From: Styela clava
Lineage: Eukaryota > Chordata > Ascidiacea > Stolidobranchia > Styelidae
Assembly (NCBI RefSeq): GCF_964204865.1
Contig: NC_135250.1
Location: 29,999,395 to 30,063,394, forward strand
Length of the DNA stretch: 64,000 nucleotides
Direction of reading: 5' to 3'
This document shows positions 54,506 through 64,000 of the stretch, one piece after another (within the stretch, counting starts at the first letter, position 1; every line of letters begins with the position of its first letter). Under the pieces are notes generated by a model. It ran no database searches. It was not told where the DNA came from and was given only the letters and a program-made list of their open reading frames with translations. A program made the translations under genes and the position numbers.

Positions 54506-55611
54506 TTGTGGAGTATATTTATTGATAATAGAAGTTGAAATAAAAATTGGTAGCTGAGCTAAAGGTCTTGGTAATAAGAAACTATATAAAAGATCTTCGA
54601 ATTAGCAAAAATTCTTCAGTTCTGTGCCTAGAATACTCATGAAAATGAAACTAATTTGGCAATTTTTGTTATAAATAAAGGGGTTTTCCCCTTTAGGTTT
54701 GGTGACGTATAAAATGCTGCTCAAAGTGTCTAAATGACCCGATGACAAAACTGAACGGATGTGCAGACCAGATTTAACAATTTTGAAAATGGCCGCCTTC
54801 GCAAACTTTTTTGAACGCTATTCCATTCAAGCGTGTGAAGCTGAATTTCCACACGAAGACGGACAGAGTATGACCCAAGAATTTTTTTTATATGGTGCTG
54901 TCGCAGATTGATACCAGCAATTTTTGTATTATATTATCAAAAGTGAATTTTTCGTTTTTTTTCCCAAGATGTCACTTAAAATAAGCCAATTTTTGAAATC
55001 ACTTAAAAATTATTCAGATTATATAACAGATGGATATCTGAACTCAACCAAAATGAAGCCAATTATGACTATTTTGTAGATAACATTTTTTGTTCAAATT
55101 TTCTGTAAATATTTGGCATATTTCACATCTGTAACATTCCACTTATAAATGCAATTCGAAGTCGGAAACTGAAATTAAAATAGAGATAAAATTGTTGTAG
55201 AGCCTGTTAGTTTCGACGATATTTGACTTATAATTTCCCAGTACTTGACTTGACAAAATGGCCAAGATACCTCGCTCAGGCCATGCGCACTTACTCAGAA
55301 ATAAAGGATACTGATTTCTGAGCGACGTTATGCCGTCCACTTGAATGCCAAGAGGTGTACTGACTTAAAAGCGATAGAATTTTTGACTTTGGATCAGGTT
55401 AAAGACTGATTTGTTCAAACATCCGCATTTGTTCAAACATTTTTGAACCCACTACCGTTAATATATTTGATAAATTAAAAAAATATTAAAGTCTGCCCAA
55501 CGTCGAATTTCTATGCGTAACTGCTCATTAGGTCATATTTCTGGAATTCTCATTGAATGTTTTTTTTTTGACATTTTAATATATCTTTAGGTTAACATAT
55601 CTGACCTGTAA
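54506..55611. other. Non-coding stretch with a minisatellite relic
   Basis: AT-rich. The only recognisable item is one relic unit of the RING-intron minisatellite at about 55281-55350. Confidence 0.4.
55281..55350 (+). repeat. Single relic unit of the 46-bp minisatellite
   Basis: GCGCACTTACTCAGAAATAA, then CTGATTTCTGAGCGACGTTA: about one unit of the intron 1 array of copy D. Confidence 0.5.
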
Positions 55612-55881
55612 CAGTGTTTACCGACCTATGGATCACGACCCCAAGCTGAGTCGCCTGCAAATTTTCTTGGGTCGCTTGTTTTTTCAACAGAAAACTAAAC
55701 ATTACTAATTTTATTTTCTAGTGAATTTTATTGTTTATTTTACATGTAAGTAAATGAAATTAAGTGATTATTTTATATTAGTAATCAAGTAAGTAGTCGT
55801 TTAGTATTTGAGCATGTCCTTGGGTCGTCGAGTTTGAAAAAAAAATTGTCTCATTCGAAACAAAAAGGTTGTGAATCACTG
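55612..55881. mobile_element. hAT-like element (GGGTCGC subgroup)
   Basis: About 270 bp. Ends CAGTGTTTACCGACCTATGG and GTTGTGAATCACTG. The interior TTTTCTTGGGTCGCTTG matches the 51007-51367 element. No clear target duplication. Confidence 0.65.
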
Positions 55882-56565
55882 ATCTAGAATATAATTTGTT
55901 TATTTTCAATTTTAGTGATTAGACATCTGTAAAGGCACAGACTTTGCTGTAAGATATGAACTCGAGTTTTTCCAGGTGCAAAATATTAAGTATAATTTTG
56001 AAAACCTGTTTGCAATTTACCCTTCTTAAAAAGTACAAAACATCAATTTGAGAAATTAACATTCCGCGCATTTTATCAGCTCTTGTACTGATTTCTGAAT
56101 AATATGGTTCATGTTTTATCTGTAAACGAAGGTTTTTAAAGCTCACATTGCTTCGATATCATTGACATACTAATGCCAATGTTTGTTTACATATATGATG
56201 ATGCGATAAGAAATAAATTGCCTTGTTGGTACCTTCTTGGCAATTTAGATTTATCGTAGACGTATAATTTAGTGTAATTTAACCATCTAAAATAATGTGA
56301 GAACCCAAATGACATGCGAGAGATCGACAAATTCGAAACATAATTTTTGCAGCAATTTGTTTGCGGCAAACATAAAAGTGCGTGCAATTGTAGCACGTGT
56401 GTCAACAACTTGGGCAGGTGCACGTATAAAAATAGGCCGTATGATACAAAATTACCCCGATTTTGACACATCTTGGATAAACTTACACAATCAAAAATTT
56501 TCCTCTGCGCCAGTTCAAAGGCATCATGTCCAAATCGATTTCTATCTAATATACTAATTTTGCAG

Positions 56566-57205
56566 TGGGCCTTCTTCAAAATATTCCAAGAAAAACCCGA
56601 CTATCGGGAAGAAGAATCTTGTTTAACAAATGCGGTAATTAAGTCACGTTGGCCTGTTAATTACAAGTTTCAATTTCGCGGAGTGCATCTACAAGATTTC
56701 TCCAATTTATCTAAATACGCATTATCTTGCTTCAATTAATCTATAATTACCAAGCACTTAATTTTGAATTATACGATTGAAAAGCTTGGTAAAACCAAAA
56801 GTCACGGGCAATCTGCGATGATGTCATAATTTTATATCTGCACTCGAATCTTATCTAAAATGAATTTGCAAAACAAGAGTGCGAACGAAGTGTGCTCAGA
56901 AATTATATGACAAAATATTCTAGTCTCATTTTGTGTATGGTAACCATAACAAAGGAAAATTTGGAAAGATTATATCAATCGATATTCGTCGTTTCGTTGC
57001 ATATTTAAACCTTGTCGTATTAATTCTTTCACATATTATCCAATATGAAGCCCTAACAATTTTCACACAGGTATTGGAATTGACTGGAATCGATCGTGGG
57101 CCACACTCGAGTCATAAATGTGGAGTTTTCAACTTCTTCTCCAGTTTTCGAATTCTAAGACGCGAACGATTATTATATATTTTTTTTTATAACATTTTGA
57201 ATTAA
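56566..57205 (+). CDS. Possible two-exon 3' gene fragment
   Basis: Two candidate plus-strand exons join in phase: 56566-56634 (after CTAATTTTGCAG, before GTAATT) and 57071-57205 (after TTTCACACAG, ending in a stop). The predicted peptides begin WAFFKIFQEKPDYREEE and VLELTGIDRGPHSSHK. An AATAAA follows about 17 bp after the stop, which is unusually close. No start exon or known domain was found, and a 130-codon ORF lies on the other strand at 56187-56579. Treat as a weak candidate. Confidence 0.18.
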
Positions 57206-57639
57206 AATATTTTAATGAGACTGAATAAAAAATGTTTCGTGGTTCCCAATCGGAAGCATCGCTTCCTATATGTTATACTTACGAATCGTGCGGTGTGACA
57301 ATAAACTAACAAAAATGGACAAGTGACATTCATATTTAATGAAGACTAATTTAGCAATTACTATTGCTCTTTTTTGCGAATTTTTTACCTAATCACCACA
57401 GTGAGATCAGGTATTTAACTACGTAATGGTTGAAATAAGAACATCATTGTTCTGGTAAGTTACTGAGAAATTAAACATCTTTTACTTTTGAGAAAGAAAG
57501 TAATTCTGGTATAGAACGATAGCAAATTTAAACAGAAGCCCTATTGATACTGTTATATAAAGGGGTTGTTTCAGTAATTCACTATATAAATTTGGTGATA
57601 TATATTTTGATAGTATATATATAATTTACAATTTTACAT

Positions 57640-57953
57640 CATTGGTTTTCAAACCTCGGACCGCGAGTCAATTACGGACCGTGTGACTATTTAATATGGC
57701 CCGCCGAACTTAACTTAAATAGCTCAACAATTTTTTTTTTTTTTTCATTTTGCGTTTCACATACCGCCAATTATCACGTCATTATCACTGTTTAGGCACG
57801 TTTATATTCGTAACAAGTCAAATATACCAGTATATTGATTATACGTGCCGGTACCAGTATATCAGTCCTTTGCGGTCGTTTCCTTTTTCTGGCCCGCGAA
57901 TAGCCCTCTGCTTCTAATTTTGGTCACTGGTCAATCAACTTTGGGAACCACTG
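57640..57953. mobile_element. hAT-like element
   Basis: 314 bp. Ends CATTGGTTTTCAAACCTCGG and CTTTGGGAACCACTG. Flanking octamers TTTTACAT and GTTTACAT differ by one base. The interior has a long T run at about 57730. Confidence 0.78.
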
Positions 57954-58644
57954 GTTTACATGCTGCTTGACCAATATTTTCTATTGAAATTTCATTCTCG
58001 CCGGTTTGAAAAATTTCTAATTGAATTGGATACATTTCCAATGAAATGCTTTTTCATTTGTCCCTATATTTGGATATTTGCTGATGAGAGTCTTACTCAA
58101 CGCCAAATTTACGTCAAAAACATGATATTTGCTGAGCGTTGGACTTCCTGCTAAATTTCGCCAGTTACAAATGACACATTTAAACAAAATCATTTTATTT
58201 TGAATTAAGATAAATAAACTTTAATGTGATTGCATCATGTAGAATGTATGTAATTGCTGATTTTTAGAAATCGTTTTCATCTATAATTTGATACTTAGGT
58301 AGGCAATATTCCTATCTTTTCCTGTTGGACATTTATTTTCTCAATAATAAGATTGGAAGCACGATCTCGGGCGGTTTAATAAGACACGGGAAGGTGGTAA
58401 GATAAGATTCCTATGAACGAAATCATAACTCACAAATAAAACACATTACGAAAGTAATTTACTGTTTGCTAAAAGAACCGCGTTTTCCACAAGTTATCAA
58501 TGACTCGGAGCGATAAGATTTACACTTACAGATTAAAACGTATTGAAACCAATGATGTTGTTATTAATTTTGAGGCATGGTAAAATTCACGTAGACCTTT
58601 CTTCTCCTCAAATGAAGGTTTGTGGCAACTTGCTTGGTTAACAA

Positions 58645-58692
58645 GCTCTGACGAGAGTCACGTACCTCACAGTCACTCAGGAAATGTAACGA
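58645..58692 (+). repeat. Single relic unit of the 46-bp minisatellite
   Basis: GCTCTGACGAGAGTCACGTA, then CACAGTCACTCAGGAAATGTAACG: recognisably the CACAGTCACTCAGAAGTAACG part of the RING-intron array. Confidence 0.45.
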
Positions 58693-60689
58693 ATATTCTA
58701 AATCTACTATTTGCCATCAATGTGCGCAATATATACTCAAAATTTTACTTCATTACAACATTCCTTCATCTTTTTCTGAAATGCTAGCTTAAACAATATA
58801 TACATATACACTAATCCGTAATTCTACCTTAACGTTGAGCGATTGAATGGTTACATATTTTCAAACCAAGCCGTTTTGGTGAGCTCAAAATGGCGTTAAC
58901 AATGAAGCCTAACGCATAAAAGTGCAACTGACAACCATATGGGTCCCAAAGCCGTAAAATAGATTTTTGTTTTACTTCTATCGAATTATAATAAAGCAAT
59001 GTTTTCAGACTGACAACAGTAGATGAATTTTACACATATGGTAAACTTTACACAAGAGTGGCGTTTTCTCCAGGATATTTTATCAAGTGAAACGTTTCAC
59101 AAGGCCTTATTTAAAACAAAATTAAAGGATACATTCAGAAGTGTAAAATATAAAAGTTCAGATGACACGATTTGGAAAGTATAGTTGTTATCAAGGCAGT
59201 AGAAAAGAGGTTGATACCATAAGCACGCCTAATGTACCAATGTAAGATTGAGTACCTTCACCCTCACTCGGATAGAGAGAGAGCAATACTCAAATAAATG
59301 GACACGAAGACCAAAGTGAAGCGGTAGTCTACTTTATCTAATACAGTACTTTACCTAGTCTACCCTACGGTACGGGGGTCATCACACAAAATTTGAAGTT
59401 GAAAACGAATCACGTCGAGTCTAGAGAAAGTTTTAAAATAAAAGTGATCTTTGACCACTGAAAATGTCAAAGCAATTGGTCAGGTAGTTAATGAATAGCG
59501 ATTTTTTTTATATAAAAACAACAAGAAAAATAAGAACAAGAAAAACAACACAATTACAAAACGATACGTATGTAATCCTATGATCCTTTTGAAGGAGGAA
59601 AACCACACAATAAAGAAAATAAAATTACTACCAAGTCACCTGTTCGATTTTCCAAGAATTGCCTGATTTTCTCCTTCTGCAGTGTAATTCCGAGATTTAA
59701 TCCACAACATGTATTCTGGAAGCCATCTGTGTATAACATATAGAGAAGCGTTGGTAAGATTTATATATATAAAGATTTGTTATCTTTCATTTTGAATAAC
59801 AATTTAGTGAATTCTGTGTAATTTTCTTCTTAGATATTAAAGATAAGAAATTTATTAAATATATTTTGACGTTTATTATTTAATAAATGAAAATTGTTTA
59901 ATTAAAAATTGTTTGATAATAGATAGCTTGGAGAGAATGGGCTTATTATTCTTGAAAACTCTGGAAGTCACACTACACCTATCACACTACACCTATTGTT
60001 ATCACACGGAGTTAAAAAGTCGTTGAAAACTGGCATCTGGTTAACTAACAATGAAGTAATTATGTACAATATAGCCGTTGTCACGTTACTAGTTACCAGG
60101 AATAAAGGAATCTTTGCTAATTTGTTATTAGTGTTGGCTTGAGTGAAATACAATATTTGAATAATGATAGATTGTGGCCACAAGAAACGTCAGTTATAAG
60201 TGCAGACAGTAATAATTACTGATCGCACGAGCAATTAAAAAAATAAATTGTCCAAAATTTACACCCATTATCTCAGATAAAATTACAAACGATTTGCTTG
60301 ATAGAAAATTACTATGAAGAAACAATGCTTGTCTAAAAACCATAAAAACTATTTAAAAATGTCGAACTTGGTAATTGATTAATAATAACTATAGCTTTTT
60401 AACATCTAATGACATTGGTAAGTATTTTAGTTTTGTGCAGGTTTAGTGTTAATGACCATCTTCGTTTTGTATCCACATTGGTTAATAAATTTTATCTGCA
60501 ATTTTTATTTATCAACAAGAAATTTAACAATATCGATCTGCGAACAAGAGTAAGAATAAGTAGTTATGAGTGGTGGCAACATACTTTTGTCCGAAGTTCG
60601 AATCTTTTGCCGAGATCAGCGGCAGCCCTATAAATATGAACGTTGCTGTGAACAAAAAAGATGGATCGTTTTTCAAAACTGTAGTTTTC

Positions 60690-60880
60690 CCGAAAAAGTG
60701 CTCTTTTCTACAATAAAAGAAGCTATTGATGTTATTTATGAAACTGCTAATAGCTGTAATTTTTATAGCAATATTTTTTGAAAATTTCCTCAACTGTAGT
60801 TGTGCACTTCTCAACAATTAATGAAGCGATCGATTTTATGAATAAAGTCGCTAATAGCTATACGTTTTATAGTCATACCT
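60690..60880 (+). repeat. Coding-like diverged tandem duplication
   Basis: Two units about 104 bp apart read VLFSTIKEAIDVIYETANS and VHFSTINEAIDFMNKVANS. Many differences fall at third positions. The units are in different frames, with a stop between them. They may be remnants of a repeat-containing protein; family unknown. Confidence 0.4.
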
Positions 60881-60988
60881 CTGCACCTATGCGCGACTTC
60901 CATGTCCATTTATTCGAACATTGTCTTCTTGTTTCATACAAAATCATTGCATGATGCATTTAAAAAGAATTAAATAAACATCATGGAA

Positions 60989-61478
60989 CAGTGGTTCTCA
61001 AAACTTTTCTTCAAGCCGCATCCCCTTTTATAATTTCCAAGTCTCGCGCCTAACCTTAAAAATAACTAGCTAACAATAAGCTACAAACAACATATAGTCG
61101 GACGAAGGTATGTTTAATTCAAAATACGTGTGTATATTGAAAAAAATGTAAACAATAAAGAAATGTGAATATTCAAAATAAGGCGGGAATCTATACAGGG
61201 TGGCCCGAAAGTAGGTATACAGTTATTAAACTATTTTATATGCTTTGAAGCTACTTGCAGTTCACTTTATGTTACTTGTTAAGTACCACAGAAATTGCTT
61301 ATTTTCTTAGATAATAAATCTAGTGTGAATTTTACATTAATTTTCTAGCTGCTTGGAAGGTAATAAAAAATAACTGTATACCTACTTTTGAGCTGTATAT
61401 ATATATTTATCCTCGCGCCTCCTCAGAAAATTGTCTACGCCCCTTTGCGAGGCGTGACCCACCGCATGAGAACCACTG
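60989..61478. mobile_element. hAT-like MITE carrying a nested element
   Basis: Ends CAGTGGTTCTCAAAACTTTT and CGCATGAGAACCACTG. Flanking octamers TCATGGAA and TCTTAGAA are partly alike. Without the insert at 61196-61395 it is about 290 bp, normal for the family. Confidence 0.8.
61196..61395. mobile_element. Tc1/mariner-like MITE nested in a hAT-like MITE
   Basis: 200 bp, from CAGGGTGGCCCGAAAGTAGG to CTACTTTTGAGCTG, with GTAGGTATACAGTTATT inverted as AATAACTGTATACCTAC. It is flanked by TA on both sides, as expected for Tc1/mariner insertion. Confidence 0.85.
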
Positions 61479-62701
61479 TCTTAGAATAATAAAATGTTTC
61501 CTTTCTAAGCATTCATTTACACTTGGCATAAAATAAAAGGGGTCAGTCTGATGTCTGATGAGTTAACAACACTAGTACGTGGTTTCAAAAACAAAATGGC
61601 GGTGCATGATAATCGGAAAAGACACACCTATTCATATCCGATCCATGTTTTATTTATTATTAAAAAGATTAATCTGTAATCTGGTCGTAATTTAGCGAAA
61701 TCCAGCACGCTGATCTCGGCAATCAGACCGCATGTAGAAAAATCTCGTCACGCTCAATGTTTAGTAAACGAAGATTAAGAGTCGCGGTGAACTTTGGTAA
61801 CAACTTGAAAAGTCAGAATATGCTTGGCCTAAACTAAATTTACTATGGGAGCTCAATTCAATTGTTTTCCATGAGAATTATAAATTATTTTTTGCCATTT
61901 CAGTTTATGTAAATCTGTTTTCGTCCACCGTCAGTGCGCGGATATCACCATGTTTCGCAGAAAAGTATTATTATCAAATTATGAAACTTTTTTAAATAAA
62001 ATGTTTCTATCGTTATTTATTTAATGAGTTTCGAAAATAATGCATTGAGTATACAATCAAAACACGTCACGAAAATTTTTCTGAAATAATTGTGACGTAA
62101 CTATATCTAATTGTGACCTCATATTAACTCGAAAGTGCAAGTGCATCATCTTATTTATCCCTAACCTCATTTGTAAATACTGGTGAGCTATTGAAAGTTC
62201 AAATTCTCGGGTTGGATTATAAATTGACCTATCCGTCTGTTTGTTTGTGATAAACAACTTTCAAAATAAATCATAGTACATCATCACTTACAAGGATATT
62301 AACCAATATTTTCGACAAGTATTTTGTCGTTAGTCCGAGAAACGTGCTTAACGTATTGTTTAATATTCTCTGCTTTTCTATGGCCCACGAGCAATGGCTT
62401 TTACTGGGTATTATTTACAATGAATAATGAAGCAAAATGTCTATAATGTATTTATACTTTCGCTTTCATTTGTTGAGTTTATATATTCAAAATAACTTGC
62501 GGGTTCTTCTGATACCGCATTTTTACTATAGAAATCTCTTTTTGATAATTTTATTTTATCCCCTCTTTTTGCTTAACAGGGAGCAGCAATGGATCCGAAA
62601 TTGGTTAAATAAAACAAAAGCGCTTCGAAATCGTGAAATAATTCAGGGGGGTTGGAATACAACCGCATTTTTTCACACCGTTCAATTAGTCTAGTCTAGA
62701 C
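61479..62701. other. Non-coding stretch
   Basis: AT-rich. An open frame after TTGCTTAACAG at about 62.58 kb reads EQQWIRNWLNKTKALRN on the plus strand. It could be an exon, but nothing else supports it and it runs to the edge of the next transposon. Confidence 0.35.
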
Positions 62702-62968
62702 CACTGGTTCTCAACCAGTGGACCATGGCTCACAGAGACACGAACCCATTGAATATGGTTGAATATATCGATTGTAGTAGCAATGAGTATGCTGCTGTTT
62801 TTGTTACAAGGTGTTCTCCTTATTATCATTAGAGTGAAAGAGTCTATCTTTGCAGAAATAAATTTTTGTTTTTCTTGTAGTTTTTCTATTGCATGAGAAA
62901 GGTAGTGGGTCACAGAATTTTAGTGCAACGAAAGTGGGCCACGAGAAAATATAGGTTGAGAACCACTG
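62702..62968. mobile_element. hAT-like MITE, intact relative of the outer nested element
   Basis: 267 bp. Ends CACTGGTTCTCAACCAGTGG and TAGGTTGAGAACCACTG. Flanked by perfect GTCTAGAC octamers at 62694-62701 and 62969-62976. Read in reverse it matches the two outer arms at 45452-47093 and contains the uninterrupted target CATTGCTACTACAATC. Confidence 0.88.
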
Positions 62969-63154
62969 GTCTAGACCCAGTGACTCGTTTATATATCTGA
63001 CTGACAGTTTGAATATGTTAACCTTGACTTCTCGAGCCACTTAATGCTACATAAATATAAACATAATTTGCTCGAAGAATAAATAGCCTTTGACATTGTT
63101 TATTATAATGCCACATATTTGATGTGATTTGGCTTAAATATTTGTTTTTCCAAG

Positions 63155-63593
63155 ATGCCAGACGGATGTTTTCGGAACGCCTTCACAGAAGATCAGCTTA
63201 CTAAATGTAAATATACAACACATCATTGAACGTTTTGTTATATTTAAACACAAAGTTAAATGCTTCCCAAAGTATTCGATTCGATGAGCAATTTATCGTC
63301 AAAATGTCCACGTGGTGAATTTGAGAAAAAAACATCGACAGAGTCAGCAACGAATGTCAGGGAGATGGGAAATAATAATGTCAAGTAAGGAGACTTGTCT
63401 AAATTTAACTAATTTTAAATAAGTGCAACCAAAAATTACAAGAAATAGAAATGTTTTTTGTATAGGCTTTATAGTCCCACATTGATAATCTTCCAAAGTA
63501 AATTTACTATCGTTTATATTCTTCCTTCCGGTCATATTCTTCCAAATAGGTGCAAATAAAGTTATCAGGAAAGAGCATGGTGATACAGTTATG
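63155..63593 (+). CDS. Candidate 5' end of a gene running off the right edge
   Basis: Two exons: 63155-63206 (ATG in CCAAGATGCC; ends in phase 1 before GTAAAT) and 63550-63593 (after TCCAAATAG; ends in phase 0 before GTAAGA). They join to 32 in-frame residues beginning MPDGCFRNAFTEDQLTK and continuing CANKVIRKEHGDTVM, which looks like an amphipathic helix. An open stretch between them (about 63271-63376) fits phase after exon 1 but not before exon 2, so I leave it out. No family recognised. If real, the rest lies beyond the window. Confidence 0.35.
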
Positions 63594-64000
63594 GTAAGAT
63601 ATTAGTTGACAACAATTAATCTATCAATATGCTTAATTCGCGTTCAGTGAAGACTTTCAGTATGTATCGAAACGCATATCTATGTTCTTTAAATAAAAAA
63701 TATAATGTAGTGGCTCACTCGAAAAATGTTTAATTTTCAGTGTATCGATATTTTCTTCTTGCTTCAACTTGATAATCTATCAGTACTTCGTGCTTAAATG
63801 AGCTTTTCTTATTTTTTAATTTTTGTCAAATCATGAATTATTTAATCCTGAAATGGTTGAGGTTAAATGAATCACTAAAAGCAACATCCGGCCCCGGAAA
63901 TCTGCGAAGGCGTGTCGATCCACAATAAGCGAGTTAACAATTTCCGATAAGTTTGGGGACTTTATTTTTAATAATGTCACATTACTAATTCCACGATTTT
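63594..64000. other. Right edge, probable intron
   Basis: AT-rich, with no further exon that I can recognise. If the 63155-63593 model is right, this is intron sequence. Confidence 0.3.

Larger units (their letters stand above)
57954..60988. other. Non-coding stretch
   Basis: About 3 kb, AT-rich. It contains a relic minisatellite unit (58645-58692) and a coding-like tandem duplication (60690-60880). A 13-bp direct repeat of ATCACACTACACC lies at 59.97-59.99 kb. No supported gene. Confidence 0.4.

Noticed and set aside
56187..56579. 130-codon minus-strand ORF
   Set aside because: Cys- and Leu-rich composition without recognisable motif or convincing splice sites; the opposite strand is also open, so coding status is undecided.
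63271..63376. Extra exon between the two proposed exons at the right edge (open frame LFDSMSNLSSKCPRGEFEK, with a GTAAGG donor)
   Set aside because: It fits the phase after the first exon, but its end phase gives an early stop when joined to the next exon. It may be an alternative exon, but is not supported.

Overview
This is eukaryotic nuclear DNA, AT-rich by eye (roughly two thirds A+T). Genes are split by GT-AG introns of about 0.1-1.4 kb, and there are many short non-autonomous DNA transposons. Nothing prokaryotic is present. The gene style and repeat content fit an invertebrate animal. A tunicate-like genome is a weak guess that the sequence alone cannot confirm.

The left third (0.5-22.4 kb) is a cluster of five copies of one three-exon gene family, called A-E here. 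Each encodes an N-terminal C3HC4 RING finger on exons 1-2 and a hydrophobic multi-pass membrane region on exon 3. A (frameshifted) and B lie on the minus strand. C, D and E lie on the plus strand, head to head with B. Every intact copy has a 131-bp exon 1 ending in the same codon phase. The copies sit in larger duplicated blocks carrying the same satellites and transposons. D looks like a recombinant between an E-like 5' half and a C-like 3' half. The products are probably membrane-anchored E3 ubiquitin ligases with differing membrane domains; function and partners are unknown.

From 22.4 to 63 kb the window is gene-poor. One convincing gene is on the minus strand at 32.2-34.0 kb: three exons, all splice phases agreeing, encoding a 171-residue protein with a signal-like hydrophobic segment and six downstream cysteines that I do not recognise. 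A pair of tandemly duplicated short ORFs with signal-peptide-like cores lies at 30.1-30.5 kb. The start of a further plus-strand gene may lie at 63.2 kb, running off the right edge.

The rest is mostly non-coding DNA with recognisable transposons. These are (i) MITEs of three related subfamilies with GGYRCTCC-type ends and 8-bp target duplications, (ii) hAT-like elements with CAGTGGTTCTCAA ends and 8-bp duplications, (iii) mariner-like elements with CAGGGTGTCCATA ends, (iv) a dispersed SINE-like repeat, and (v) hairpin-rich minisatellites. Several are nested, including a three-deep nest at 45.5-47.1 kb whose empty site survives in a relative at 62.7 kb.

All coordinates were derived by hand, so repeat edges may be off by a few bases to a few tens of bases.
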